Of a stretch of DNA of 64,000 nucleotides, positions 38,036 to 47,974 are shown in pieces (position 1 is the stretch's first letter; each line of letters begins with the position of its first letter). This DNA is from Candidatus Solibacter usitatus. Its GTDB lineage: Bacteria > Acidobacteriota > Terriglobia > Bryobacterales > Bryobacteraceae. The translations under genes were made by a program, and so were the position numbers. The notes under the pieces are model-generated. The model saw only the letters and a program-made list of their open reading frames with translations, was not told where the DNA came from and did no database searches. The stretch is taken from the NCBI GenBank assembly GCA_016213245.1, contig JACRBC010000056.1, forward strand, positions 1 to 64,000. Direction: 5' to 3'.

Positions 38036-38150
38036 TCTGGCAGGTCCGGATGCCGCTGTTACGCCAGCGGCGAAGGACCTCCACGACTCCGCCGCATTCG
38101 GTATACTGGGCCTACTTTCGATGAAAAACGTCTAATCCACGGGGCATCGC

Positions 38151-38750
38151 ATGATGACACGAGCGTTTTCGCCGATCCGACCGGTTCTGGCTGTTCTCCT
38201 CTCACTGCTGGTGGCCGTGCCGGCTGGTGCGCAGCAGCAGGCCGCACCCAAGTCGCTGACCATCGTCATCATCGAGGGTGACGGGGCTATCAACAACGTC
38301 CGGCAGCGCGTGGCCAGGGAACCAATCGTCCAGGTTGAGGATGAGAACCGCAAGCCCGTCGCCGGCGCGCTGGTCACATTTGCCTTGCCCGGCAACGGAC
38401 CAGGCGCTACATTCGCCAACGGAGCAAACACGTTCACGGCGGTGACCGGCCCCGATGGCCGCGCCTCGGCTTCGGGGTTGAAAGCAAACAGTCTCAAGGG
38501 CGAGTTTCAGATGCGTGTGACCGCGTCGTTGACGGGCTCGTTGACTGCCACCAAGACCATCCGGATGGTGAATGCCGGAGCGGTAGCCGGTCTGAGCACC
38601 ACGGCCATCTGGGCGATAGTTCTCCTGGCCGGTGCGGGCGCGGCGGCGGGCATCGCCTTGGGGATGAACTCGTCCAGCGGCCCGCAGCAGCCTGGCCGTC
38701 CGCCCGTGACCATCACGCCGGGCGCGCCGGTCGTCACCCCGCCGCGCTAG
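38151..38750 (+). CDS. Big_1-like Ig-domain protein with C-terminal TM segment
   Basis: ITIVIIEGDGAINNVRQRVAREPIVQVEDENRKPVAGALVTFALPGNGPGATF...DGRASASGLKAN; TM AIWAIVLLAGAGAAAGIALG. Confidence 0.7.
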   Translation: MMTRAFSPIRPVLAVLLSLLVAVPAGAQQQAAPKSLTIVIIEGDGAINNVRQRVAREPIVQVEDENRKPVAGALVTFALPGNGPGATFANGANTFTAVTGPDGRASASGLKANSLKGEFQMRVTASLTGSLTATKTIRMVNAGAVAGLSTTAIWAIVLLAGAGAAAGIALGMNSSSGPQQPGRPPVTITPGAPVVTPPR

Positions 38751-38775
38751 GTCACGAGAAGGAGGACCCACGACC

Positions 38776-41700
38776 ATGAATCGCACTTCCCGGCTTTCAT
38801 CGTTCACGGCGGCACTCCTCGTTCTGGCCGCGGCGCCAGTTGTGGCCCAATCCCTCAGCCCCGGCGCGGGCGCGTTGCCCTCCGTCGTGCTAGGAGAGAC
38901 ATACTTGCAGACGATCGTCATCTCCGGCCAGAATTGCGCACCTTTCACCTGGACCGTGACAGGGACTGTCCCGCCCGGCCTGTCGGTCTCCACCTCCATG
39001 GGCCTTCCGGAGGCTACAATCAGCGGCCGCCCGAGCACGGCGGGGACGTACAGCTTCACGCTGAAGGTCACCATGGATCCCGGTTGCGGATTCTCAGACC
39101 CACCGCCTGCCACATACTCCATCCAGGTGCTCCCATTCCTCGTTCTGCCGCCGACTCTCCCCGGCGGCGTAGTGGGAACCGCTTACACCGATTTCGTTTT
39201 CACCAACGCCGACTCGTGCTTCACCTACAGCCTGGGCAGCGGCGCACTGCCCCCGGGCCTCTCGCTCGTGGTCGATTCCATTACCGGTACACCAACGTCG
39301 GCGGGAGCATACACATTTACCATCAACGCCAACGAAGGTGCGTGCGAAGCCTCATTCTTTCCTGCGCGCTCGGCCTCGCGAGCCTATACTCTCAACATAT
39401 TTGGCATCACGACGTCCAGCCTCCCCAACGGATACTATGGAGTCCCCTACACGGCGCCCAATCTCGCTTCTTTCGGAGCCATCGGCGGCGCAACCTACGC
39501 CGTCGTCTCCGGGGCTCCCCCAGGTTTGACGCTCTCCGCCGCGGGGGTATTCGGCGGCACCCCGACGGCATTAGGCACGTTCACCACCACATATCGTGTG
39601 ACCGACGCGCAGAACCGCACGGCCACGCGCGTATTGCCCCTGCTGGTCAAGGACGCCGCGGACTTTACTGCCGCGTTGCCCGACGCGGTCATCAACCAGG
39701 CGTATTCCGGGACGCTCACCTCCACCGGTTTTCTCAGCACGCCCACCTGGTCGTTGACCAGCGGCAGCTTGCCCCCGGGACTCGAACTGAATACCGCGAC
39801 GGGCAAGATCGCTGGTATCCCCACGGCGATAGGCGCTTTTGCATTCAGCATCAAGGCGACGGCGGGAGTACAGAGCGCCGGTCCCAAGAGTCTGCAGATC
39901 ACCGTCGGTTACCCGCCGGTCGACTTCACCCCGGACACCCTGCCCTCCGGCGTTGTGAATTCCGCCTACAGCCAGGCTTTCAGCCCGGCAGGCGGCGACG
40001 GCACGTATGTGTTCACCCTGAGATCGGGCGCTCTACCGGCCGGCATCACGCTCACCGCCGGAGGTGTCGTTGCGGGCACGCCTGCACAACCGGGGCTCTT
40101 CAAGTTCGTGGTCCGTCTCACCTCGGCGAACCTGTTGATTGAGCGACTGATCACCCTGTTCGTCGATTCAATGCCGCTCGAACTCACACCGGCCAGCCTC
40201 GCGGACGCCTACCTGACCGAGAACTACGGGCAGAAACTGCTGGCCGTCGGCGGCACCCCGCCGTACAGCTTCAACGTGACCGGTGGCGCTCTGCCGCCTG
40301 GACTCGCGTTGGATCCCGCAGGCGCCATTGCCGGCGTCCCCGGGACGGCCGGTTCCTACGCGTTCACCATCCAGGTCTCCGACTCGGGCAAGAAGCAACT
40401 CTCCCGCGCCTACACGATCAACGTGCGCACGCTGGTGGGCGTTACTACCAAGAGCCTGCCTGACGGCACGCAGGGTGAGTCCTACAGTGCCCAGTTGGAT
40501 GCGCAGGGTGGTCTCGCCCCGTATTTGTATGAAGTGGCCGAAGGCGCACTGCCGCCCGGGCTGACTCTTGCCCGAACGGGCCAGATCACGGGCACTCCAA
40601 CGCGCCCCGGGTACTTCAGCTTTATCGTCCGTGCCATAGATAACAACCAGCGCACGGCTGTCGCATCGCTTGCCATCCGCGTGTTTTCGACCTTGAGCCT
40701 GGCGCCGGACACGCTCCCTGCGGGCCTCCCCTTCCGCGACTACAACGCCGTACTGACGGCCTCGGGGGGACTGATCCCCTACACCTGGCAGATCATCGGC
40801 GCCTTGCCGGACGGCGTCCTGTTTAACTCAGGCGTGTTTCGTGGCGCCCCCACCACCTCCGGGACGTTCACGTTCGGCGTACAGGTCACCGACGCGCGCA
40901 AGCGCACCGTCACCAGGAGCTACACCGTCGTGATCGGCAGCGGGCCCACGATCGGGATACAGGGCGCACCACCCACCGGTCAGGTCGGCGTCCCCTATGT
41001 GGCCCAGTTTGCCGCTCAGGGCGGCAGAGCGCCGTTCCGGTGGTCCTACACAGGGACCATCCCGCCCGGCACAGGCGTGAGTCCCTCCAGCGGGCTGATC
41101 AGCGGAACTCCCAATGCCCCAGGCCGCTTCGATTTCACCTTGCGCGTGGAGGATGCCCAGGGTCTGGTGGCGTCGACGCCCTTCAGCATCAACATTACCG
41201 TTGGCGGCATTCCCCAGGTCAGCTTCACGAACCTAGGCTCATCGTCGCCGCCCGGCGGCCAACTCAGTTTCGGCTTGGCCATCGCCCGGCCCTATCAGTT
41301 GGACATCCAGGGCGTGGTCACGCTGGCATTCAAGCCAGACTCCGGTTTCGACGATCCGGCGGTGCAGTTCGCCAGCGGCGGGCGGTCGATGACCTTCAAT
41401 TTCGCCGCCGGTTCCACGGCGGCGGGCTTCGGCGTGCCGCAGGTCGCCTTGCAAACCGGCACTGTCGCCGGACTCATCACGCTGACGGTCTCGTTGAACG
41501 TGGACGGCGCCGATGTCACGCCTTCGCCCGCGCCAGTGCAGACCATCCGCATCGACGGAGCCGCTCCCGTCATCACGCGTTTGGATCTGAACAAGACGTC
41601 GGCTGGGTTCGAACTGGTCGTCTATGGCTTCGCCACGTCGAGACAGGTGGCGCAAGCGCTGGTGAAACTGGCGCCCGCGGCGGGAGTGATCCTGCCGGCA

Positions 41701-41889
41701 ACGGACTTCCCCATCGCGGTCTCTCAGGTCTTTACCGCCTGGTACGGCGATCCGGCTTCGGCGCCGTTCGGCAGCCAGTTCCGCCTGGTGCTGCCCTTCG
41801 CGGTCAGCGATCCGGCGGCCATCGCCTCGGCCACAGTGACGCTGTCGAATGCGCAAGGCTCGTCGGGCCCGGCGACAGCCAATTTCTGA
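38776..41889 (+). CDS. Secreted multi-repeat putative-Ig-domain protein (1037 aa)
   Basis: Tandem repeats of form LPxGxxxxxYxxxLxAxGGxxPYxxxxxxGxLPPGLxLxxxGxIxGTPTxxGxFxFxxxVxD. Confidence 0.85.
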   Translation: MNRTSRLSSFTAALLVLAAAPVVAQSLSPGAGALPSVVLGETYLQTIVISGQNCAPFTWTVTGTVPPGLSVSTSMGLPEATISGRPSTAGTYSFTLKVTMDPGCGFSDPPPATYSIQVLPFLVLPPTLPGGVVGTAYTDFVFTNADSCFTYSLGSGALPPGLSLVVDSITGTPTSAGAYTFTINANEGACEASFFPARSASRAYTLNIFGITTSSLPNGYYGVPYTAPNLASFGAIGGATYAVVSGAPPGLTLSAAGVFGGTPTALGTFTTTYRVTDAQNRTATRVLPLLVKDAADFTAALPDAVINQAYSGTLTSTGFLSTPTWSLTSGSLPPGLELNTATGKIAGIPTAIGAFAFSIKATAGVQSAGPKSLQITVGYPPVDFTPDTLPSGVVNSAYSQAFSPAGGDGTYVFTLRSGALPAGITLTAGGVVAGTPAQPGLFKFVVRLTSANLLIERLITLFVDSMPLELTPASLADAYLTENYGQKLLAVGGTPPYSFNVTGGALPPGLALDPAGAIAGVPGTAGSYAFTIQVSDSGKKQLSRAYTINVRTLVGVTTKSLPDGTQGESYSAQLDAQGGLAPYLYEVAEGALPPGLTLARTGQITGTPTRPGYFSFIVRAIDNNQRTAVASLAIRVFSTLSLAPDTLPAGLPFRDYNAVLTASGGLIPYTWQIIGALPDGVLFNSGVFRGAPTTSGTFTFGVQVTDARKRTVTRSYTVVIGSGPTIGIQGAPPTGQVGVPYVAQFAAQGGRAPFRWSYTGTIPPGTGVSPSSGLISGTPNAPGRFDFTLRVEDAQGLVASTPFSINITVGGIPQVSFTNLGSSSPPGGQLSFGLAIARPYQLDIQGVVTLAFKPDSGFDDPAVQFASGGRSMTFNFAAGSTAAGFGVPQVALQTGTVAGLITLTVSLNVDGADVTPSPAPVQTIRIDGAAPVITRLDLNKTSAGFELVVYGFATSRQVAQALVKLAPAAGVILPATDFPIAVSQVFTAWYGDPASAPFGSQFRLVLPFAVSDPAAIASATVTLSNAQGSSGPATANF

Positions 41890-41904
41890 CCCCATTCGCG
41901 TGCT

Positions 41905-42438
41905 CTACCTCGGCTCGTAGAAGCTCAGCGAGTTGTCGCCCTGGCTCAGAATCCGCACCCGCTTGAGGGCGCCGTACTGCTCCAGCAGGTGGTGGGTGAA
42001 CTTCGAGGCGTGCTGTACGATAACGAGCGGGCGGGGGGATTCTCCCAGCGCCTCCAGGCACAGGCCGTATTCGCGCTCGCGCGGGTAAGGCGGGTCGAGA
42101 AACACGATGTCGGCGGGGAAACGTGAGATTCCCGGTGCGGCGTCGCCCGGGTGCACCTCGCACCGCGCGGCGATCTCGAGTGTCGCGATGTTCTCCTGAA
42201 GCGCCCGCAGCGCCGGCCGGCTCTTCTCCAGGAAGATGGCCCGTTTCGCGCCGCGGCTCAACGCCTCGATTCCGACGCTGCCACCGCCCGCGTAGGCGTC
42301 CAGGAAGACGCAGTCCGCAATCCGCGCCGACAGGATGTTGAACAGCGCCTCGCGCAACCGGTCGGGCGTCGGCCTGACACTGTCTCCGGCGGGCGCCTTC
42401 AGCCGCCGGCTTCGAAACTCTCCACCTATGACTCTCAT
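41905..42438 (-). CDS. rsmD: 16S rRNA (guanine966-N2)-methyltransferase RsmD
   Basis: MRVIGGEFRSRRLKAP, RPTPDRLREALFNIL, FLDAYAGGGSVGIEALSRGA, DIVFLDPPYP. Confidence 0.94.
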   Translation of the reverse strand: MRVIGGEFRSRRLKAPAGDSVRPTPDRLREALFNILSARIADCVFLDAYAGGGSVGIEALSRGAKRAIFLEKSRPALRALQENIATLEIAARCEVHPGDAAPGISRFPADIVFLDPPYPREREYGLCLEALGESPRPLVIVQHASKFTHHLLEQYGALKRVRILSQGDNSLSFYEPR

Positions 42439-42460
42439 GAACCGGTCTGATGCTCCTTTG

Positions 42461-44536
42461 TCATCCGATCAGGGCCAACCCGTACCGGCGCTGCCAGTGT
42501 TCGCGTACGTAGCGAATCGCCGCGGCCAGCTCCTCCGGCGAAGGCGGATTCTCCACAAACGCCTGGGCCTCGCTGCGCGCAATCTCCAGGATCTCCCGAT
42601 CGCGGATCAGATTGCCAATCCGGAAGGCCGGCAGGCCACTCTGCCTGGTACCCAGAAACTCGCCCGGTCCCCGTAGGCGCAGGTCCATCTCCGCGATGTA
42701 AAAACCGTCGGTGGAGTCCACCAGCGTCCGGATCCGTTCCTTGCCGGTATCCCCAAGCTTATCGGTCACCAGCACGCAGTAACTCTGCGCCGCGCCCCTG
42801 CCGACGCGTCCCCGCAACTGGTGGATCTGCGCCAGCCCGAATCTCTCGGCGTTCTCAATGACCATCACGCTGGCATTCGGCACGTCCACGCCGACCTCGA
42901 TGACTGTCGTCGATACCAGCACCTGCACCTTGCCCTGCTTGAAGGCGTCCATCACGGCTTCCTTTTCCTGCGCCTTCAACTTGCCGTGCAGCAGCCCCAC
43001 TTTGAGCTGCGGAAAGACGGTCTTCGATAACTCTTCATGGGCCGCCTGGGCCGCTTTGACCGCCAGCGACTCGTTCTCCTCGATCACCGGATAGACAATG
43101 TAGGCCTGCCTGCCGGCGCGCACCTGCTGCAGGATGAAGCTGTATACGCGCTCCAGTTCCGCCGTGGTTCGGTGCACGGTCTCGATCGGCTTCCTCCCCG
43201 GAGGCAGCTCGTCGATGACGCTCACATCGAGGTCGCCGTAGACCGTGAGGGCCAGAGTGCGCGGGATGGGCGTGGCGGTCATCACCAGGACGTCCGGCAT
43301 CACTCCCTTCTGCTGCAGCGCCTTCCTCTGCAATACGCCAAAGCGGTGCTGCTCGTCGATGATGGCCAGCCCCAGTTTGTGAAACTCGACGTCTTCTTCC
43401 AGCAGGGCATGAGTGCCCACGGCGATCCTGCCGAATCCCCCGGCCAGCGCCCTCTTGGCCACCTCCTTTTCCTTCTTCGACATCGACCCGGTCAGCGGCA
43501 CGATCTGGTAGCCCAGGGGAGCGAAGATCTGCTTCAGGCTGAGATAGTGCTGCATGGCCAGGATCTCGGTCGGGGCCAGCAAGGCCGCCTGGTACCCGTT
43601 TTCCACAGCGATAACCGCAGCCTGCGCCGCCACGATCGTCTTGCCGCTGCCGACATCTCCCTGCAGGAGGCGCGACATGGGCTGCGGCGAGGCCATGTCC
43701 CGGGCAATCTCGCCGAGTACCCGCTTCTGGGCCGCCGTCGGCTTGAAGGGCAGCATCTTCTTAATCTGTTCGCGGACCCGGTCGCCCAACTCAAAGCTGA
43801 TGCCGTTCTCTGCGCGCGCTTGGCCGCGCTTCAAGGCCATGCCGGTTTCAAGCCAGAAGAACTCCTCCAGGATCATGCGGTACTGTGCCGGGGAACGGAA
43901 CGCGTTCAACACCCGAACGTCTGTCTGGGGCGAGGGGAAATGAAGTTCCTTCAACGCCTGAGCCAGGGATGGGAGCCGCAGCCGGTCGCACATGCCGCGT
44001 GGCAGAGCGTCCTGAATCGGCGGCAGGTGGTCCACGAGACGCTTCAGGATGCTGCGCAAGACCCGCGCGGAGACCTTGCCAGCGGCCTCGTAGACAGGCA
44101 CAATCCGGCCCGTGTGGAGACCCGGTTCGTCGTCTTCCTCATCGCGCAGGACCTCGAACTCGGGGTGAAGCATGGCGAGCTCGCCCTGGTAGGTGTCGAA
44201 ATCGACCTTGCCGAAGAGGGCAACCCGCGTGCCGGGCGTCAGTACTGTCTTTAAGTACTCTGCGTGGAACCACTTAGCCGTCAGGCGTCCACCCTCCCCG
44301 TCCTCAAACACCACCTCCGCCATCCCCAGATCCCGGCGCCGGAAGCGGGGCGAGTGCAGAGCTTTCACCTCGGCCAAAACGGTTGCCATTTCGCCCGGGG
44401 CCAGACGGCTCATGGGCTTGACGTTGGAGCGGTCCTCATAGCGGAACGGGGCGTAGTTGAGCAGGTCACCGGCCGTGGCAAGCCCTTTGGCTTCCAGATC
44501 TTCGGCGCGGCGAGGGCCGACGCCCTTGACGTACAT
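42461..44536 (-). CDS. recG: ATP-dependent DNA helicase RecG (start uncertain; may extend upstream)
   Basis: YVKGVGPRRAEDLEAKG, LLQGDVGSGKTIVAAQAA, IDEQHRFGVLQR, VMTATPIPRTLALTVYGDLDVSVIDELPPGRKPI, QLRGRVGRG. Confidence 0.95.
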   Translation of the reverse strand: MYVKGVGPRRAEDLEAKGLATAGDLLNYAPFRYEDRSNVKPMSRLAPGEMATVLAEVKALHSPRFRRRDLGMAEVVFEDGEGGRLTAKWFHAEYLKTVLTPGTRVALFGKVDFDTYQGELAMLHPEFEVLRDEEDDEPGLHTGRIVPVYEAAGKVSARVLRSILKRLVDHLPPIQDALPRGMCDRLRLPSLAQALKELHFPSPQTDVRVLNAFRSPAQYRMILEEFFWLETGMALKRGQARAENGISFELGDRVREQIKKMLPFKPTAAQKRVLGEIARDMASPQPMSRLLQGDVGSGKTIVAAQAAVIAVENGYQAALLAPTEILAMQHYLSLKQIFAPLGYQIVPLTGSMSKKEKEVAKRALAGGFGRIAVGTHALLEEDVEFHKLGLAIIDEQHRFGVLQRKALQQKGVMPDVLVMTATPIPRTLALTVYGDLDVSVIDELPPGRKPIETVHRTTAELERVYSFILQQVRAGRQAYIVYPVIEENESLAVKAAQAAHEELSKTVFPQLKVGLLHGKLKAQEKEAVMDAFKQGKVQVLVSTTVIEVGVDVPNASVMVIENAERFGLAQIHQLRGRVGRGAAQSYCVLVTDKLGDTGKERIRTLVDSTDGFYIAEMDLRLRGPGEFLGTRQSGLPAFRIGNLIRDREILEIARSEAQAFVENPPSPEELAAAIRYVREHWQRRYGLALIG

Positions 44537-44681
44537 GATTGGGGTAGACTGATCCACAGGCACGACAAGTCCGCTGAACACCCAGTGTACGAAATCCGGG
44601 ACGGCGGGTATCTTTCCCTCCGGCTGGCATAACCTTTTAGGGGGGGCCGCCGTCATTACTGACTGGAAAGGCCTGTCATCC

Positions 44682-44701
44682 GGGCTGGGGTAAACCAGCC
44701 C
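44682..44701. promoter_or_regulatory. Hairpin upstream of the efflux operon
   Basis: GGGCTGG-GGTAAA-CCAGCCC, 7-bp stem, 24 nt before the first adaptor ORF. Confidence 0.35.
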
Positions 44702-44725
44702 CGTTGGACGACTGAACTTGACCAT

Positions 44726-46627
44726 ATGCAGCCGCAGATGAACCCATCCCCGCTTCCGGGCCCGCAGGGAGTACCGGGTCAGGCGCCGCCGGCGCCGGCA
44801 CGGCGCCGTCCCCATTCCCGCGCCGGCCTGCTCCTCGTGTTGGTCGCAATCGCCGCCACCGGCGGCTGGTTTGCCTGGCGAAAGCTCTCGCCGGCGGCCA
44901 AGACCGGCGGTCCGGCGGGCAGCGCCGCCATCCGGACGGCCGTGGTGGCGACCGGAGGGCTGAAGAAGACACTTCGCCTGACTGGCGCGACCACCGCCGA
45001 CAAGTTCGCCTCGCTGACGGCGCCACAACTGCGCGGCTCCCGTGGAGGAGCAGGCATGACGGTGGTGGTGGCCAGCGGCGGTGGTGGTGGGCGCGGCGGC
45101 GGCATGTCGGTCACCACGGTGAGCAGCATGGGCAGCGGTGGTGGTGGCGGCGGCCGTGATAGTGGCAGTGGCGGTGGTGGACGGGATGGAGGCAGTGGCG
45201 GTTCATCTTCCTCGGGGACCTCATCCACGGCGTCAGGTTCTCCCGGTAGCTCCACGTCGGCTTCGGCGGGCACGGGCACGACCGGCTCCGGCGCGGGCGG
45301 TTCAGCGGCGGGCGGGACGGGCATGTCCAGCTTCCGCGGCGCCTCCAATCGCTTCGGTAACAGCACCGCCTCGACCAAGACTCAATCCTCCACCGTCTCT
45401 CGTTCTTCCAGCGCAACCAGCCGGTCGGGCGGCGGCGGCGGCGGGGACCGCGGCGAAGGCGGCATGAGCGGTGGCGCCAGCGATTTTATGCAGGTCCTTC
45501 AAAAGGTAGCCAAGCCCGGCTCGCTGGTGAAGAAGGGCGATACCGTCGCCGAGTTCGACCGGCAGTTCCAGCAGCTTCGCCTGGAGGATTATCGCGCCAC
45601 AGTGCAGCAGTCGGAACGCTCGATGAAGGCCATTGATGCGGATCTGGACGTGCAGCGCAAGTCCAACGAATTGGGCATCCAGCAGGCCAAGGCCGCCGTC
45701 GAAAAGGCCAGGCTGGACATCAAGACGACGCCCGTTCGCTCGGTGATCCAGGCCGAGCAGCTCAAACTGGCGCTGGAAGAGGCCGAGGCCAAACTGAAAC
45801 AACTGCAGACGCAGTTGCCGTTTCAGGAGACCAGCCTGAGGAGCCAGCGAAGGGACTCCGAGATTTCGGTGGACCAGTCGAAAGTGGAGTTGAAGCGCGC
45901 CGAGCGCAACGTGGACCTGCTGGCCATGACCGCGTCGATGGACGGCATGCTGGTGATGGAGAACATGAGGCGCGGCAACGAGTTTTCGCAGATCCAGCAG
46001 GGCGACCAGTTGATGCCCGGGCAGCTCTTTGCGCGCATCGTCGATCCGAGTTCCATGATGGTCTCGGCCACCGTGAATCAGACCGACGTCGAGTTCATCC
46101 GCGTGGGCGCCAAAGCCATGCTGCAGTTCGACGCTTACCCCGGGCTGGAACTGCCCGCGCACGTCGTCTCCATGGGCGCCATCACCAATCCTGGCGGCCA
46201 GCGCGCGGCGTTCGTGAAAGAGATTCCGGTCTATCTGAAAATCGACAAGATGGATCCGCGAGTCATCCCCGACCTCAGCGTGAGCGTGGACGTGCTCATC
46301 CAGTCCGGCGGGGACTTCCTTCTGGCTCCGCTGGAATCCGTGTTTCGCGACTCGCCTGCTTCAAAACCGTACGTCTTCGTCAGAACCGCCGCCGGCTTCC
46401 AGAAGAGGGAGATCGAACTCGGCTTGCGCAACCACATCGCCGCCGCCGTCACTTCAGGCCTCAAAGTGGGCGAAGTGATCGCGCTGGAGCAGCCCATCGC
46501 GCCGGACGCCGGCGCGCAATCCGCGGCGGCCGCCGCGGTGGCGTCGGAAGCCACGGCGAAAGTCGTGGCGGTGCTGGACGCCGCCCCACCCCGCCGTCAG
46601 GCCATCGGAGCAATTCATGTCGTCTAA
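44726..46627 (+). CDS. HlyD/RND-type periplasmic adaptor 1 with large Gly/Ser-rich insertion
   Basis: N-terminal TM; coiled-coil QLRLEDYRATVQQSERSMKAIDADLDVQRKSNELGIQQAKAAVEKARLD; barrel GDQLMPGQLFARIVDPSSMMVSATVNQTDVEFIRVG. Confidence 0.85.
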   Translation: MQPQMNPSPLPGPQGVPGQAPPAPARRRPHSRAGLLLVLVAIAATGGWFAWRKLSPAAKTGGPAGSAAIRTAVVATGGLKKTLRLTGATTADKFASLTAPQLRGSRGGAGMTVVVASGGGGGRGGGMSVTTVSSMGSGGGGGGRDSGSGGGGRDGGSGGSSSSGTSSTASGSPGSSTSASAGTGTTGSGAGGSAAGGTGMSSFRGASNRFGNSTASTKTQSSTVSRSSSATSRSGGGGGGDRGEGGMSGGASDFMQVLQKVAKPGSLVKKGDTVAEFDRQFQQLRLEDYRATVQQSERSMKAIDADLDVQRKSNELGIQQAKAAVEKARLDIKTTPVRSVIQAEQLKLALEEAEAKLKQLQTQLPFQETSLRSQRRDSEISVDQSKVELKRAERNVDLLAMTASMDGMLVMENMRRGNEFSQIQQGDQLMPGQLFARIVDPSSMMVSATVNQTDVEFIRVGAKAMLQFDAYPGLELPAHVVSMGAITNPGGQRAAFVKEIPVYLKIDKMDPRVIPDLSVSVDVLIQSGGDFLLAPLESVFRDSPASKPYVFVRTAAGFQKREIELGLRNHIAAAVTSGLKVGEVIALEQPIAPDAGAQSAAAAAVASEATAKVVAVLDAAPPRRQAIGAIHVV

Positions 46628-47921
46628 AGACCTCAAGCCCAGCAAAAAGCTCGGGCAAACCAACGGCAGAGGCCGCATCGCTGTTTGGGTCATCGCCTTT
46701 TTCGCGTTGGCCGGCGGCAGCTTCGCGGCCTACCGCTACACCGCCGCCAAGCCCGTGGAGGTTTCCACTGTCGGCGTGCGCAAGGGCGAATTCACCATCA
46801 CCGTGCGCGCCCGCGGCGAAATCCGCTCCACCCGCTCGGTCGTGCTGACCGCGCCGCAGGTGCCCAATCCGCGCATCACCAAGCTGGCTGAATCCGGTAA
46901 GCCGATCAAGGCCGGCGAAGTGGTGATCGATTTCGACACCGCCCAGTATGAGAACTACTATCTGAACTACGTCACCAGTACGCGCACGGTGGAGAGCGAA
47001 ATCGTTCAGACCAAGGCCAGCCACAAGATTACCGACGAGCAGGACGCGATGAACCTGATGACTGGCCAGTACGATGTGCAACGCGCCGAACTGGAGGCCT
47101 CCAAGGCCGAGATCCTGTCCGAGATTGAAGGCGCCAAGAACCGCATCGATGTGGGCATCAGCAAGGGCGCGTTGGGTCAGACGCAGGCCACGGTCAAGGC
47201 GCATGACGTCACCCAGCAGGCGGATCTCGACCGGCTCGACACGCGCAAGAACAAGACTCTGCGCGACATGGACCGGGTGAAGAGCTATTTGTCGCAGATG
47301 ACCATTCGCGCGCCAAGCGACGGCATTGTGAACATCCTGCCGAACTTCCGCTCGCAGGGCAGTTGGGGACAGACGCCGCCGCCCTTCAAAGAGGGGGACA
47401 ACGCCTGGACTGGCGCCGCCATCGCCGAGATCCCCGACCTCTCCGAAATGCGCCTGGAACTGAAACTGGAAGAGGTGGATCGCGGCAAGATCCAGCTTGG
47501 CCAGAGCGTCAAGGTGAAGATCGACGCCATCCAGGATATGGAATTCGATGCCACTCTGGACTGGATCAGCCCGATCGCGGCCCTGGTCTTCCGGGGCGGC
47601 GGAAGCGCCAACGAAAAGACCTTCCCCGCGCGCGCCACACTCAAGTCGGTGGACCCGCGTCTGCGCCCCGGCATGAGCGCCACCGGCATCGTGCTGATCG
47701 AAAGCCAGCCCCACTCCCTGCTGATTCCCAACAAGGCCAGCTTCCTGCAGGGCGGCAAGCCGCACGTGTGGGTGCAAAAGGGCCAGGGCTTCGAGTCCCG
47801 CCCGATCGAGGTCGGCAAACGGAACGAGGCCGACATCATCGTGCTGAAGGGCCTCAAGGAAAATGAGCGCATCGCGCTGGAGAATCCGGTCGAGGCGGCC
47901 AAGCGCGCCAAGAAATTATAG
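46617..47921 (+). CDS. HlyD/RND-type periplasmic adaptor 2
   Basis: N-terminal TM; FTITVRARGEIRSTRSVVLTAPQ; MTIRAPSDGIVNILPNFRSQGSWGQTPPPFKEGDNAWTGAAIAEIPDLSEMRLELKLEEVDRGKI. Confidence 0.87.
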   Translation: MSSKDLKPSKKLGQTNGRGRIAVWVIAFFALAGGSFAAYRYTAAKPVEVSTVGVRKGEFTITVRARGEIRSTRSVVLTAPQVPNPRITKLAESGKPIKAGEVVIDFDTAQYENYYLNYVTSTRTVESEIVQTKASHKITDEQDAMNLMTGQYDVQRAELEASKAEILSEIEGAKNRIDVGISKGALGQTQATVKAHDVTQQADLDRLDTRKNKTLRDMDRVKSYLSQMTIRAPSDGIVNILPNFRSQGSWGQTPPPFKEGDNAWTGAAIAEIPDLSEMRLELKLEEVDRGKIQLGQSVKVKIDAIQDMEFDATLDWISPIAALVFRGGGSANEKTFPARATLKSVDPRLRPGMSATGIVLIESQPHSLLIPNKASFLQGGKPHVWVQKGQGFESRPIEVGKRNEADIIVLKGLKENERIALENPVEAAKRAKKL

Positions 47922-47974
47922 ACACCCCCGGTCGGGCGCCCTTTCCCGGCCGGAGTGGCAATGAGAGCCAATCA

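Noticed and set aside
38052-38071. GCCGCTG-N6-CAGCGGC hairpin upstream of the Ig-like gene
   Set aside because: GC-rich 7-bp stems are expected by chance in this background; no promoter geometry or repeat copies support a role.
35412-38084. 890-aa minus-strand ORF spanning several genes
   Set aside because: Antisense to the PD40 and SUMF1 genes and out of frame with the Gfo/Idh gene; composition typical of shadow ORFs.
45020-45490. Gly/Ser-rich tract as a CRISPR or satellite array
   Set aside because: Repeats are irregular coding triplets in an open frame, without spacers or fixed period.
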